Assembly: GCF_003853645.1 (NCBI RefSeq)
Contig: NZ_QTPO01000012.1
Span: 1 to 64,000, forward strand
Length of the DNA: 64,000 nucleotides
From: Burkholderia sp. Bp9143
GTDB taxonomy: Bacteria > Pseudomonadota > Gammaproteobacteria > Burkholderiales > Burkholderiaceae
Direction: 5' to 3'
Shown here: positions 56,311 through 64,000 of the stretch, piece by piece
Position numbering within the stretch: the stretch's first letter is position 1
Layout: every line of letters begins with the position of its first letter
Translations under genes and position numbers: made by a program
The notes under the pieces: generated by a model
The model's input: the letters and a program-made list of their open reading frames with translations, nothing else
The model's database searches: none
Told to the model about the DNA's origin: nothing

Positions 56311-57480
56311 ATGTCGCTCCCGACCAATCAGCTCCGGCTCGCGATGGTGGCCGGCGAGCCGTCGGGCGATCTGCTCGCGGCGTCGCTGCTCGGCGGGCTT
56401 CAAGAGCGGCTGCCCGCGTCGACCCGGTACTACGGGATCGGTGGGCTGCGGATGCTCGCGCACGGCTTCGACTCGCACTGGCAGATGGACAAGCTGACGG
56501 TGCGCGGCTACGTCGAGGCGCTGGGCCAGATTCCCGAGATCCTGCGGATTCGCGGCGAGTTGAAGCGCCAGCTGCTCGCGGAGCGGCCCGACGCATTCAT
56601 CGGCGTCGACGCGCCCGATTTCAACTTCAACGTGGAGCAGGCCTCGCGCGACGCGGGCATCCCGTCGATCCACTTCGTGTGTCCGTCTATCTGGGCGTGG
56701 CGCGGCGGGCGGATCAAGAAAATCGCGAAGTCCGTCGACCACATGTTGTGCCTGTTCCCGTTCGAACCGGCGATCCTCGACAAGGCGGGCGTCGCGTCGA
56801 CGTATGTCGGCCACCCGCTGGCCGACGAGATTCCGCTCGAGCCCGACACGCACGGCGCGCGCATTGCGCTCGGCCTGCCGGCCGACGGCCCGGTGATCGC
56901 GGTGCTGCCGGGCAGCCGGCGCTCGGAGATCGGGCTGATCGGCCCGACGTTCTTTGCGGCGATGGCACTGATGCAGCAGCGCGAGCCCGGCGTGCGATTC
57001 GTGATGCCGGCGGCGACGCCTGCGCTGCGCGAGTTGCTGCAGCCGCTCGTCGACGCGCATCCGCAGCTCGCGCTGACGATCACGGACGGCCGCTCGCAGG
57101 TCGCGATGACGGCCGCCGACGCGATCCTCGTGAAGAGCGGCACTGTCACGCTGGAAGCCGCGCTGCTGAAGAAGCCGATGGTGATCTCGTACAAGGTGCC
57201 CTGGCTGACCGGGCAGATCATGCGCCGGCAGGGCTATCTGCCGTACGTCGGCTTGCCGAATATCCTGGCGGGGCGCTTCGTCGTGCCCGAGCTGCTGCAG
57301 CATTTCGCGACGCCCGAGGCGCTCGCCGATGCAACGCTCACGCAGCTGCGGGACGACGCGAACCGCCGCACGCTGACCGAAGTGTTTACCGAAATGCATC
57401 TCTCGCTGCGGCAGAACACGGCCGCAAAGGCCGCCGAAGCGGTCGTGCGCGTACTCGAGCAACGCAAGGGGCGCGCATGA
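56311..57480 (+). CDS. lpxB: Lipid-A-disaccharide synthase
   Basis: 389 residues. GT19-family glycosyltransferase joining UDP-diacylglucosamine and lipid X. Opening [19 protein letters not shown] (9-27), then [14 protein letters not shown] (about 95-108), [17 protein letters not shown] (about 121-137) and [20 protein letters not shown] (about 272-291). The start is immediately after lpxA and the stop overlaps rnhB (ATGA), so the three are translated together. Confidence 0.98.
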   Translation: MSLPTNQLRLAMVAGEPSGDLLAASLLGGLQERLPASTRYYGIGGLRMLAHGFDSHWQMDKLTVRGYVEALGQIPEILRIRGELKRQLLAERPDAFIGVDAPDFNFNVEQASRDAGIPSIHFVCPSIWAWRGGRIKKIAKSVDHMLCLFPFEPAILDKAGVASTYVGHPLADEIPLEPDTHGARIALGLPADGPVIAVLPGSRRSEIGLIGPTFFAAMALMQQREPGVRFVMPAATPALRELLQPLVDAHPQLALTITDGRSQVAMTAADAILVKSGTVTLEAALLKKPMVISYKVPWLTGQIMRRQGYLPYVGLPNILAGRFVVPELLQHFATPEALADATLTQLRDDANRRTLTEVFTEMHLSLRQNTAAKAAEAVVRVLEQRKGRA

Positions 57481-58121
57481 CGGCAACCCGTGCGCCACGC
57501 CGCCGCGCGTCGACCGACGTGCAGGGCGGCTTCGACTTCAGCCGACCCGACGAGATCGTCTGCGGCGTCGATGAAGCAGGCCGCGGCCCGCTCGCGGGGC
57601 CGGTGGTTGCCGCCGCGGTGATCCTCGATCCTGCGCAGCCGATCCACGGGCTCGACGATTCGAAGGCGCTGTCCGCGAAAAAGCGCGACGCGCTGTACGA
57701 CCTGATCGTCGCGCGCTCGCGCGCGTATTGCGTCGCGTCGGCCAGCGTCGACGAGATCGATACGCTCAACATCCTGCATGCGACGATGCTCGCGATGAAG
57801 CGGGCCGTCGAAGGCCTGTCGGTGCTGCCGACGCTCGCGCAGATCGACGGCAACCGCTGCCCGACGCTGATGGTGCGTGCCGAGGCGATCGTCAGCGGCG
57901 ACGCTCTAGTGCCGAGCATCTCGGCCGCGTCGATTCTCGCAAAGGTCACGCGCGACCGCATGCTCGTCGACCTGCATGAACGCTTCCCGGTGTATGGCTT
58001 CAACGTGCATGCCGGCTACGGCACCGCGAAACATCTAGCCGCGCTGCGCGAGCATGGTCCGTGCGAAGCGCATCGGCGCTCGTTCGCGCCGGTGCGTGCG
58101 GCACTCGATCTGATTCGATGA
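57477..58121 (+). CDS. rnhB: Ribonuclease HII
   Basis: 214 residues. Cuts RNA in RNA-DNA hybrids and starts removal of single ribonucleotides from DNA. The active-site opening [18 protein letters not shown] has Asp32 and Glu33, with further acidic residues in AQIDGNRC and the C-terminal [10 protein letters not shown] region. ATGA overlap at both ends, with lpxB and the methyltransferase gene. Confidence 0.97.
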   Translation: MTATRAPRRRASTDVQGGFDFSRPDEIVCGVDEAGRGPLAGPVVAAAVILDPAQPIHGLDDSKALSAKKRDALYDLIVARSRAYCVASASVDEIDTLNILHATMLAMKRAVEGLSVLPTLAQIDGNRCPTLMVRAEAIVSGDALVPSISAASILAKVTRDRMLVDLHERFPVYGFNVHAGYGTAKHLAALREHGPCEAHRRSFAPVRAALDLIR

Positions 58122-58900
58122 AGAGCATTACTTCCCGCGACAACCCGTTGTACAAGCGTCTGAAGGCGCTTGCGGGTTCGACGTCCCAGCAGCGCCGCGG
58201 CGGCCAGGCGCTGCTCGAAGGCTTCCACCTCGCCAGCGCGTATCTCGATACGGGCGCGACACCCGAGCTGTGTGTCGCGACCGAAGGCGCGCTCGCGCAC
58301 GACGAAGCGCAGGCGATCATCGCGCGCGTTGACGCGCAGCGGGTCGTCACGCTGCCCGACGCGCTGTTCGGACAACTGTCGAACGTGGTCAGCGGCGTCG
58401 GTTTCCTGCTGCTCGTCGACCGGCCCGCACAGCCGCTGCCTGAGCGCGTCCTGCACACATCGGTGGTGCTCGACGGCGTGCAGGACGCCGGCAACGTCGG
58501 CTCGATCCTGCGCAGCGCGGCGGCGGCTGGCGTGCGGCACGTGTTCTGCGCGCCGGGCACCGCCTATGCGTGGTCGTCGAAGGTGCTGCGCTCGGGAATG
58601 GGCGCGCATTTCCTGCTGTCGATCCACGAGGATGTCGAGCCGGAGGCACTGGCCGAACGCCTCGACGTGCCGGTCGCGCTGACCGATTCGCACGGCGCGC
58701 AGGCGATCTACGACTGCGACCTGGCCGGCCCGGTCGCATGGGTGTTCGGCAACGAAGGCGCCGGCGTGTCGGCGTTCTGGCGCGACGCGGCCACGCATCG
58801 CGTGACGATCCCGCAGCCGGGTGGCATGGAGTCGCTGAACGTCGCGGCAGCGGCGGCGGTGTGCCTGTTCGAGCAGGTGCGGCAGCAGCGGTGCGCATGA
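58118..58900 (+). CDS. TrmH/SpoU-family RNA 2'-O-methyltransferase
   Basis: 260 residues. An N-terminal substrate-binding domain (about 1-95, [15 protein letters not shown]) is followed by the SPOUT knot with motif 1 [14 protein letters not shown] (about 127-140), motif 2 [11 protein letters not shown] (about 208-218) and motif 3 [18 protein letters not shown] (about 231-248). It methylates a ribose in rRNA or tRNA; the exact site is not decided (RlmB-, RlmH- or TsnR-like are all possible). Its ATG overlaps the rnhB stop, and it is the last gene before a strong terminator. Confidence 0.9.
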   Translation: MKSITSRDNPLYKRLKALAGSTSQQRRGGQALLEGFHLASAYLDTGATPELCVATEGALAHDEAQAIIARVDAQRVVTLPDALFGQLSNVVSGVGFLLLVDRPAQPLPERVLHTSVVLDGVQDAGNVGSILRSAAAAGVRHVFCAPGTAYAWSSKVLRSGMGAHFLLSIHEDVEPEALAERLDVPVALTDSHGAQAIYDCDLAGPVAWVFGNEGAGVSAFWRDAATHRVTIPQPGGMESLNVAAAAAVCLFEQVRQQRCA

Positions 58901-58950
58901 CATGACGACGTGACGTGCGGCGTTGTCCGCGCGTCGTATCCCGCACCGTG

Positions 58951-58981
58951 AAAAAAAGGCCGCGTTCGACGCGGCCTTTTT
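58951..58981. terminator. Bidirectional terminator ending the lpx cluster and ppsR
   Basis: Seven A, GGCCGCG-TTCGA-CGCGGCC, five T. It lies between the convergent methyltransferase gene (ends 58900) and ppsR (ends 59024). Confidence 0.93.
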
Positions 58982-59023
58982 GCTTCCGGCGGCGGCCTGG
59001 CGGCCGCGCCGGCGGGCAAGTCG

Positions 59024-59839
59024 TCAGTACGACTGCCGGTCGAGACGGATTTCCTGCAGGATCGTCGTTGCGATCTCCTCGATCGACTTGTGCGTCGACG
59101 ACAGCCACTTGATTCCTTCGCGGCGCATCATCGCCTCGGCCTCGTTGATCTCGTAGCGGCAGTTCTCCGGCGCCGCGTACTTGCTGCCGGGGCGGCGCTC
59201 GTTGCGGATCTCCGACAGGCGCTGCGGATCGATCGACAGCCCGAACAGCTTGTCGCGATGCGGCGACAGCGCCGACGGCAGCTTGCCGCGCTCGAAGTCT
59301 TCCGGAATCAGCGGATAGTTGGCCGCCTTCACGCCATACTGCATCGCGAGATACAGGCTCGTCGGCGTCTTGCCGCTGCGCGACACGCCGACCAGGATCA
59401 CGTCGGCTTCCGACAGGTTGCGGTTCGACTGGCCGTCGTCGTGCGCGAGCGAGAAGTTGATCGCCTCGATCCGCGTCTTGTATTCCTCGGTATCGGCGTT
59501 CTGGTGGCCGCGGCCCATCGCATGGCTCGACTTCAGCTCCAGTTCCTGCTCGAGCGGCTCGACGAAGCGCTGGAACATGTCCAGCACCAGCGCGTTCGAG
59601 CGCTTGACGATGTCGTTCGACTCGCTGTCGACGAGCGTCGTGAACACGATCGCGCGGCGGCCGTCGTGCACCGCGGCCTCGTTGATTTTCTCGACGGTCG
59701 CAAAGGCCTTGTCGAGCGAGTCGACGAACGGCAGGCGCACGAGGCGGAATTTCTGGTCGAACTGGGAGAGGATCGAGTGCGCGAAGGTTTCGGCAGTGAT
59801 CCCGGTGCCGTCGGAGACGATGAAAACGGTAGGCAGCAT
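59024..59839 (-). CDS. ppsR: PEP synthase regulatory protein (bifunctional kinase/pyrophosphorylase)
   Basis: 271 residues, the former DUF299. It inactivates PEP synthase by ADP-dependent phosphorylation of a Thr and reverses this with phosphate. The P-loop GVSRSGKT is at 151-158; the opening PTVFIVSDGTGITAETFAHS (3-22) is diagnostic. Divergent from ppsA, its target, which fixes the assignment. The ATG at 59839 is chosen; the frame stays open far upstream by chance. Confidence 0.96.
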   Translation of the reverse strand: MLPTVFIVSDGTGITAETFAHSILSQFDQKFRLVRLPFVDSLDKAFATVEKINEAAVHDGRRAIVFTTLVDSESNDIVKRSNALVLDMFQRFVEPLEQELELKSSHAMGRGHQNADTEEYKTRIEAINFSLAHDDGQSNRNLSEADVILVGVSRSGKTPTSLYLAMQYGVKAANYPLIPEDFERGKLPSALSPHRDKLFGLSIDPQRLSEIRNERRPGSKYAAPENCRYEINEAEAMMRREGIKWLSSTHKSIEEIATTILQEIRLDRQSY

Positions 59840-59879
59840 GAATCTGGGCGTCGAACGTGAAGGGCGGTTGCGCGGGTGG

Positions 59880-59897
59880 CTGGAGGTTCGCCTCCAG
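59880..59897 (-). other. Hairpin in the ppsR leader
   Basis: On the minus strand CTGGAGG-CGAA-CCTCCAG: a 7-bp stem capped by a GNRA-type tetraloop, about 40 nt before the ppsR start codon. Confidence 0.55.
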
Positions 59898-59939
59898 ACA
59901 CAGTGACAAGGTCGCGCCACATCCGGCAGCCGGCACGGT

Positions 59940-59968
59940 AGAATAGCGGCAACCTGTTGGATAAGCAA
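59940..59968 (-). promoter_or_regulatory. Sigma-70 promoter of ppsR
   Basis: On the minus strand TTGCTT (complement of 59963-59968) and TATTCT (complement of 59940-59945) are 17 bp apart. Predicted leader of about 95 nt. Confidence 0.6.
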
Positions 59969-59979
59969 TTGCGGGGGCA

Positions 59980-60076
59980 GGGTGCGAACGGCACCCTTGG
60001 CTTGCCGCGATCGATCGAAAATTCCCGGCAAGTTTGGCGATTTGTCTGAATATATCGCCCTTCTGCCGGGATTTTT
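59980..60076 (+). promoter_or_regulatory. Candidate transcription attenuator in the ppsA leader
   Basis: Hairpin 1 is GGGTGC-GAACG-GCACCC (59980-59996). The terminator-like fold is TCCCGGCA (60023-60030) with TGCCGGGA (60064-60071), enclosing GGCGAT/ATCGCC (60036-60041 with 60054-60059), then TTTTT (60072-60076). CTTGCCG (60001-60007) can instead pair with CGGCAAG (60026-60032), which would break the terminator stem. The element ends 139 bp before the ppsA ATG. Confidence 0.55.
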
Positions 60077-60215
60077 GCAAATCGGGTCGGAAGATTTTCC
60101 GCGGCTGCGATTGTTTCTCCAACAGGTTGCGCAAGACGCGCCGCGCCTTTTTGCAAGCGCCCGCGTCCGAGCCCACTTGCGCAATCGAGCATTTTTTTCA
60201 CACTTAGGGGCTTGT

Positions 60216-62615
60216 ATGACTAACGCAGCAAACGTCGCAAAGGACCAGGCGTATGTAATCCCGTTCGAGCAGTTGCGGATGACCGATGTGGAGATCGTGG
60301 GCGGCAAGAATGCGTCGCTCGGCGAGATGATCAGCCAGCTTTCCGAAGCAGGCGTTCGCGTACCCACTGGTTTCGCCACGACCGCGCTCGCTTTCCGCGA
60401 TTTCCTCAAGCACAACGATCTGACCGATCGCATCGCCAAGCGTCTCGAGTCGCTCGACATCGACGACGTGAAGGCGCTCGCCGAAGCCGGTGCCGAAATC
60501 CGCAAGTGGATCGTCGACGCACCGATGCAGGCTCGTCTTGAGCAGGAAATCCGCGCACAGTTCGAAATCCTGAAGAACGGCTCGCCGGGCGAACTGTCGT
60601 TCGCCGTGCGTTCGTCCGCGACCGCGGAAGACCTGCCCGACGCATCGTTCGCCGGTCAGCAGGAGTCGTATCTGAACGTCGTTGGCATCGACGACGTGCT
60701 CGATCGCATGAAGCACGTGTTCGCGTCGCTGTACAACGACCGCGCGATTTCGTACCGCGTGCACAAGGGCTTCACGCACGCCGAGGTCGCGCTGTCGGCC
60801 GGCGTGCAGCGCATGGTCCGCTCGGACGTCGGCGCAGCCGGCGTGATGTTCACGATCGACACCGAATCGGGCTTCAAGGACGCCGTGTTCATCACGTCGA
60901 GCTACGGCCTGGGCGAAACCGTCGTGCAGGGCGCCGTGAACCCGGACGAGTTCTACGTGTTCAAGACGACGCTCGCCCAGGACAAGTACCCGATCATCCG
61001 CCGCTCGATCGGCTCGAAGCTGATCAAGATGGAATTCACGCAGCCGGGCGAACCGGGCCGCGTGAAGACGGTCGACGTGCCGCACGAGCAGCGCAACCGC
61101 TACTCGATCACCGACGAAGACGTGATCGAGCTCGCGAAGTACGCGGTCATCATCGAGAAGCACTACCAGCGTCCGATGGACATCGAGTGGGGCAAGGACG
61201 GCCGCGACGGCAAGATCTTCATCCTGCAGGCGCGTCCGGAAACGGTGAAGAGCCAGGCGACCGGCAAGGCCGAGCAGCGCTTCAAGCTGAAGGGCCAGTC
61301 GCAGGTGCTGGCGACGGGCCGCGCGATCGGCCAGAAGATCGGCGCGGGCCCCGTGCGCGTGATCCAGGATCCGTCGGAAATGGAACGCGTGCAGCCGGGC
61401 GACGTGCTGGTGGCGGACATGACCGACCCGAACTGGGAGCCGGTGATGAAGCGTGCGGCGGCAATCGTCACGAACCGTGGCGGCCGGACCTGCCACGCGG
61501 CGATCATCGCGCGTGAACTCGGCGTGCCGGCAGTCGTCGGCTGCGGCGACGCGACCGACGTGCTGAAGGACGGCGCGCTCGTCACGGTGTCGTGCGCGGA
61601 AGGCGACGAAGGCAAGATCTACGACGGGCTGCTCGAGACGGAAGTCACGGAAGTGCAGCGCGGCGAACTGCCGGAAATCCCGGTCAAGATCATGATGAAC
61701 GTCGGCAACCCGCAGCTCGCGTTCGACTTCTCGCAACTGCCGAACGGCGGTGTTGGCCTCGCGCGTCTCGAGTTCATCATCAACAACAACATCGGCGTGC
61801 ACCCGAAGGCGATCCTCGAGTACCCGAACATCGACCAGGACCTGAAGAAGGCGGTCGAGAGCGTCGCGCGCGGTCACGCGTCGCCGCGCCAGTTCTACGT
61901 CGACAAGCTGACGGAAGGCGTCGCGACGATCGCCGCGGCGTTCTATCCGAAGCCCGTGATCGTGCGTCTGTCCGACTTCAAGTCGAACGAGTACAAGAAG
62001 CTGATCGGCGGTTCGCGCTACGAGCCGGACGAGGAAAACCCGATGCTGGGCTTCCGCGGCGCGTCGCGCTATATCGCCGAAGACTTCGCGCAGGCGTTCG
62101 AGATGGAATGCCGTGCACTGAAGCGCGTGCGCGACGAGATGGGCCTGACCAACGTCGAGATCATGGTGCCGTTCGTGCGTACCGTGAAGCAGGCGGAGCG
62201 TGTCGTCGGCCTGCTCGAGAAGTTCGGCCTGAAGCGCGGCGAGAACGGCCTGCGCCTCGTGATGATGTGTGAAGTCCCGACCAACGCGATCCTCGCCGAA
62301 GAGTTCCTCGAGCACTTCGACGGTTTCTCGATCGGTTCGAACGACCTCACGCAGCTCACGCTCGGCCTCGACCGCGACTCGGGCATGGAACTGCTGGCCG
62401 TCGACTTCGACGAACGTGACCCGGCCGTCAAGTTCCTGCTCAAGCGTGCGATCGATACCTGCCGCAAGATGGGCAAGTACGTCGGTATCTGCGGCCAGGG
62501 CCCGTCCGATCACCCGGACTTCGCGCAATGGCTGACCGACGAAGGCATCGAGTCGATCTCGCTGAACCCGGACACGATCATCGATACGTGGCAAGCGCTC
62601 GCCAACCGGAAGTAA
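60216..62615 (+). CDS. ppsA: Phosphoenolpyruvate synthase
   Basis: 799 residues. Converts pyruvate and ATP to PEP, AMP and phosphate for gluconeogenesis. The N-terminal ATP-binding domain has [11 protein letters not shown] (about 28-38). The swivelling phosphohistidine domain has [15 protein letters not shown] with His427, and the C-terminal PEP domain has [19 protein letters not shown] (about 513-531) and the catalytic-Cys segment [14 protein letters not shown] near residue 757. AGGGG lies 6 bp before the ATG. In-frame open sequence 78 codons upstream is not counted as coding. Confidence 0.97.
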   Translation: MTNAANVAKDQAYVIPFEQLRMTDVEIVGGKNASLGEMISQLSEAGVRVPTGFATTALAFRDFLKHNDLTDRIAKRLESLDIDDVKALAEAGAEIRKWIVDAPMQARLEQEIRAQFEILKNGSPGELSFAVRSSATAEDLPDASFAGQQESYLNVVGIDDVLDRMKHVFASLYNDRAISYRVHKGFTHAEVALSAGVQRMVRSDVGAAGVMFTIDTESGFKDAVFITSSYGLGETVVQGAVNPDEFYVFKTTLAQDKYPIIRRSIGSKLIKMEFTQPGEPGRVKTVDVPHEQRNRYSITDEDVIELAKYAVIIEKHYQRPMDIEWGKDGRDGKIFILQARPETVKSQATGKAEQRFKLKGQSQVLATGRAIGQKIGAGPVRVIQDPSEMERVQPGDVLVADMTDPNWEPVMKRAAAIVTNRGGRTCHAAIIARELGVPAVVGCGDATDVLKDGALVTVSCAEGDEGKIYDGLLETEVTEVQRGELPEIPVKIMMNVGNPQLAFDFSQLPNGGVGLARLEFIINNNIGVHPKAILEYPNIDQDLKKAVESVARGHASPRQFYVDKLTEGVATIAAAFYPKPVIVRLSDFKSNEYKKLIGGSRYEPDEENPMLGFRGASRYIAEDFAQAFEMECRALKRVRDEMGLTNVEIMVPFVRTVKQAERVVGLLEKFGLKRGENGLRLVMMCEVPTNAILAEEFLEHFDGFSIGSNDLTQLTLGLDRDSGMELLAVDFDERDPAVKFLLKRAIDTCRKMGKYVGICGQGPSDHPDFAQWLTDEGIESISLNPDTIIDTWQALANRK

Positions 62616-62691
62616 CGGTCGGTCATGCAACTTCGACGAAAGGGCGGCTCGCTGCTCTTTCGGTGAAGGCAAAATGCAAGGTTCGTGCTAT

Positions 62692-62725
62692 AAACACCCC
62701 GGTAAGCACCGGGGTGTTTTTTTTT
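62692..62725 (+). terminator. Rho-independent terminator of ppsA
   Basis: AACACCCCGGT-AAGC-ACCGGGGTG followed by nine or more T, about 80 bp past the stop codon. One of the strongest terminators in the window. Confidence 0.95.
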
Positions 62726-62819
62726 GCCGGTCCGGGCCGCCCCAAGCGTGCCGCCCGCCCCCTCGGGGGCACGCGCAGCGAATATAGTGAGCGTGGGGGC
62801 CGTTTTTCGGGAGACCACA

Positions 62820-63254
62820 ATGATGTCGGGGCATCTGTTCTGGTGGGTCGGGGTCGGCGTGCTGGTCGTCGCCGAATTGCTGACCGGCACGTTCTATCTG
62901 CTGATGATCGCGCTCGGCTTTCTCGCGGGCGGGTTGCTGCAGCTCGCCGGTTTCGCGCCGCACGTGCAGGTCGGGGCGGCCGCCGCGGTCGCGATCATCG
63001 CGATGATCCTGCTGCGCCGCTCGGGGCTCGGGCGCAAGCAGAAGCGCGATACGTCGACGAATCCGGACGTCAATCTCGATATCGGCGCGACCGTCACGGT
63101 CGACGCGTGGCATGACGGCCGCGCGCGCGTGCAGTATCGCGGCGCCGACTGGGACGTCGAGCTCGCGGCCGGCGAGCGCGACGATGCGCGCGTGTATCAG
63201 GTGCGTGCCGTGCGCGGCAACAGTCTCGTCGTCGTCGCAAAACCCGCGGGCTGA
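62820..63254 (+). CDS. NfeD-family membrane protein
   Basis: 144 residues. Two or three membrane segments (about 5-25, 28-50, 53-70) are followed by a soluble OB-fold domain (about 85-144: IGATVTVDAWHDGRARVQYRG region). This is the short NfeD type that works with SPFH/stomatin proteins in membrane microdomains. Two ATGs in a row (62820, 62823) follow GGGAG; the first is used. The SPFH gene starts 33 bp downstream, supporting a functional pair. Confidence 0.9.
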   Translation: MMSGHLFWWVGVGVLVVAELLTGTFYLLMIALGFLAGGLLQLAGFAPHVQVGAAAAVAIIAMILLRRSGLGRKQKRDTSTNPDVNLDIGATVTVDAWHDGRARVQYRGADWDVELAAGERDDARVYQVRAVRGNSLVVVAKPAG

Positions 63255-63287
63255 TCGTCCACTGATAAAAGAAGGAGGGAACACTTC

Positions 63288-64000
63288 ATGGATTCGCTGA
63301 TCATCTGGGTCGTCCTGTTCGTCATCGCCATCGTGATCGTGTCGAAGACGGTGAAGATCGTGCCGCAGCAGCATGCGTGGGTGCTCGAGCGCTTCGGGCG
63401 CTATCACGCGACACTGTCGCCCGGTCTCAATATCGTGTTGCCGTTCGTCGACCGGATCGCCTATCGGCACGTGCTGAAGGAAATTCCGCTCGACGTGCCG
63501 AGCCAGGTCTGCATCACGCGCGACAACACGCAGCTGCAGGTCGACGGCGTGCTGTACTTCCAGGTGACCGATCCGATGAAGGCATCGTACGGGTCGAGCA
63601 ACTTCGTGCTCGCGATCACGCAGCTCGCGCAGACGACGCTGCGCTCGGTGGTCGGCAAGCTCGAACTCGACAAGACCTTCGAGGAGCGCGACTTCATCAA
63701 CCACAACATCGTGTCGGCGCTCGACCAGGCCGCCGCGAACTGGGGCGTGAAAGTGCTGCGCTACGAGATCAAGGACCTGACGCCGCCGAAGGAGATCCTG
63801 CACGCGATGCAGGCGCAGATCACCGCCGAGCGGGAAAAGCGCGCGCTGATCGCCGCCTCCGAAGGCCGCAAGCAGGAGCAGATCAACCTCGCGTCGGGCG
63901 CGCGCGAGGCTGCAATCCAGAAGTCCGAGGGCGAGCGGCAGGCCGCAATCAACCTGGCACAGGGTGAGGCGGCCGCGATTCTCGCGGTGGCCGAGGCGAA
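63288..64000 (+). CDS. SPFH-domain (stomatin/QmcA-like) protein, cut by window end
   Basis: The first 237 residues are present and the frame is open to the end of the window. An N-terminal membrane segment (LIIWVVLFVIAIVIVSKTV, about 4-22) is followed by the SPFH/band 7 domain (about 25-190: VPQQHAWVLERFGRYHATL, then VDGVLYFQVTDPMKA) and the start of an Ala/Glu/Lys/Gln-rich coiled coil. Stomatin-like proteins form large membrane rings, often with an NfeD partner, here the preceding gene. AAGGAGG lies about 8 bp before the ATG at 63288. Confidence 0.93.
   Translation, partial: MDSLIIWVVLFVIAIVIVSKTVKIVPQQHAWVLERFGRYHATLSPGLNIVLPFVDRIAYRHVLKEIPLDVPSQVCITRDNTQLQVDGVLYFQVTDPMKASYGSSNFVLAITQLAQTTLRSVVGKLELDKTFEERDFINHNIVSALDQAAANWGVKVLRYEIKDLTPPKEILHAMQAQITAEREKRALIAASEGRKQEQINLASGAREAAIQKSEGERQAAINLAQGEAAAILAVAEA

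Larger units (their letters stand above)
59840..60215. other. ppsR/ppsA divergent region with structured leaders
   Basis: 376 bp without a convincing gene. It holds a ppsR promoter (59940-59968, minus), a hairpin in the ppsR leader (59880-59897) and, toward ppsA, two hairpins of which the second resembles an intrinsic terminator (59980-60076). The plus frame is open through the region in phase with ppsA, but the translation is unlike PEP synthase. Confidence 0.6.

Noticed and set aside
59925-59950. Possible sigma-54 promoter upstream of ppsA
   Set aside because: GGCAC is present, but the GG-to-GC spacing is 12 rather than 10, so the -24/-12 pattern fails.
59982-60215. 78-codon in-frame extension upstream of ppsA
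   Set aside because: It has no similarity to PEP synthase N-termini and begins at a GTG inside a hairpin. The ATG at 60216 has a good ribosome-binding site and gives the family's normal start.

Overview
The window is a high-GC chromosomal segment from a beta-proteobacterium, almost certainly Burkholderia (cepacia-complex type). The grounds are protein similarity by eye, the gene order smc-zipA-ligA, map-glnD and rpsB-tsf-pyrH-frr-uppS-cdsA-dxr-rseP-bamA-skp-lpxD-fabZ-lpxA-lpxB-rnhB, the divergent ppsR/ppsA pair, and very dense GC-rich coding. It is core genome: no insertion sequence, prophage, CRISPR array or integrase was seen. All calls come from reading the sequence; no database search was run.

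Layout. 1-205: the 3' half of tRNA-Glu and a complete tRNA-Asp with terminator. 337-2453: GNAT acetyltransferase, AraC-type regulator, AIG2-like cyclotransferase. 2561-8160: a glyoxylate-shunt neighbourhood with malate synthase (aceB), a type II haloacid dehalogenase, a divergent LysR regulator, a universal stress protein and isocitrate lyase (aceA). 8541-10722: RhlE-type RNA helicase and acyl-CoA-binding protein. 10870-14132: a tightly overlapping tsaB-rimI-uracil-DNA glycosylase-DUF1853 operon. 14151-19012: thiD, lplT, alr-radA. 19162-23703: a small DUF2866-like protein, YheS-type ABC-F protein, glutathione peroxidase, cardiolipin synthase. 23818-28441: lysine/diaminopimelate operon dapC-dapD-yffB-like-dapE-prmB. 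28601-37363: EamA transporter, then smc, zipA, ligA, def. 37477-42883: map-glnD-rluB, where rluB carries a six-copy repeat. 43263-58900: the conserved translation, isoprenoid and outer-membrane biogenesis superoperon. 59024-64000: ppsR divergent from ppsA, then an NfeD/SPFH pair cut by the window end.

How the genes work together. AceA and AceB make the glyoxylate bypass, and PpsA (controlled by PpsR) opens gluconeogenesis, so carbon use on acetate or fatty acids is well represented. DapC/D/E, Alr and UppS feed peptidoglycan. LpxD/FabZ/LpxA/LpxB make lipid A, and CdsA, Cls and LplT handle phospholipids. RseP, BamA and Skp handle envelope stress and outer-membrane protein assembly. RpsB, Tsf, Frr, Def, Map, PrmB, RimI, TsaB and RluB serve translation.

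The most interesting signals lie outside or on the edge of ordinary genes. The ppsA leader has a terminator-like hairpin with a competing upstream helix (59980-60076). RluB has six 46-residue arginine-rich repeats (about 38329-39156). A terminator sits 20 bp before dapE (25897-25922). Three related AT-rich repeats lie upstream of aceA (8352-8440). Long structured leaders precede rhlE and rpsB, and strong hairpins lie between rseP and bamA and between zipA and ligA.
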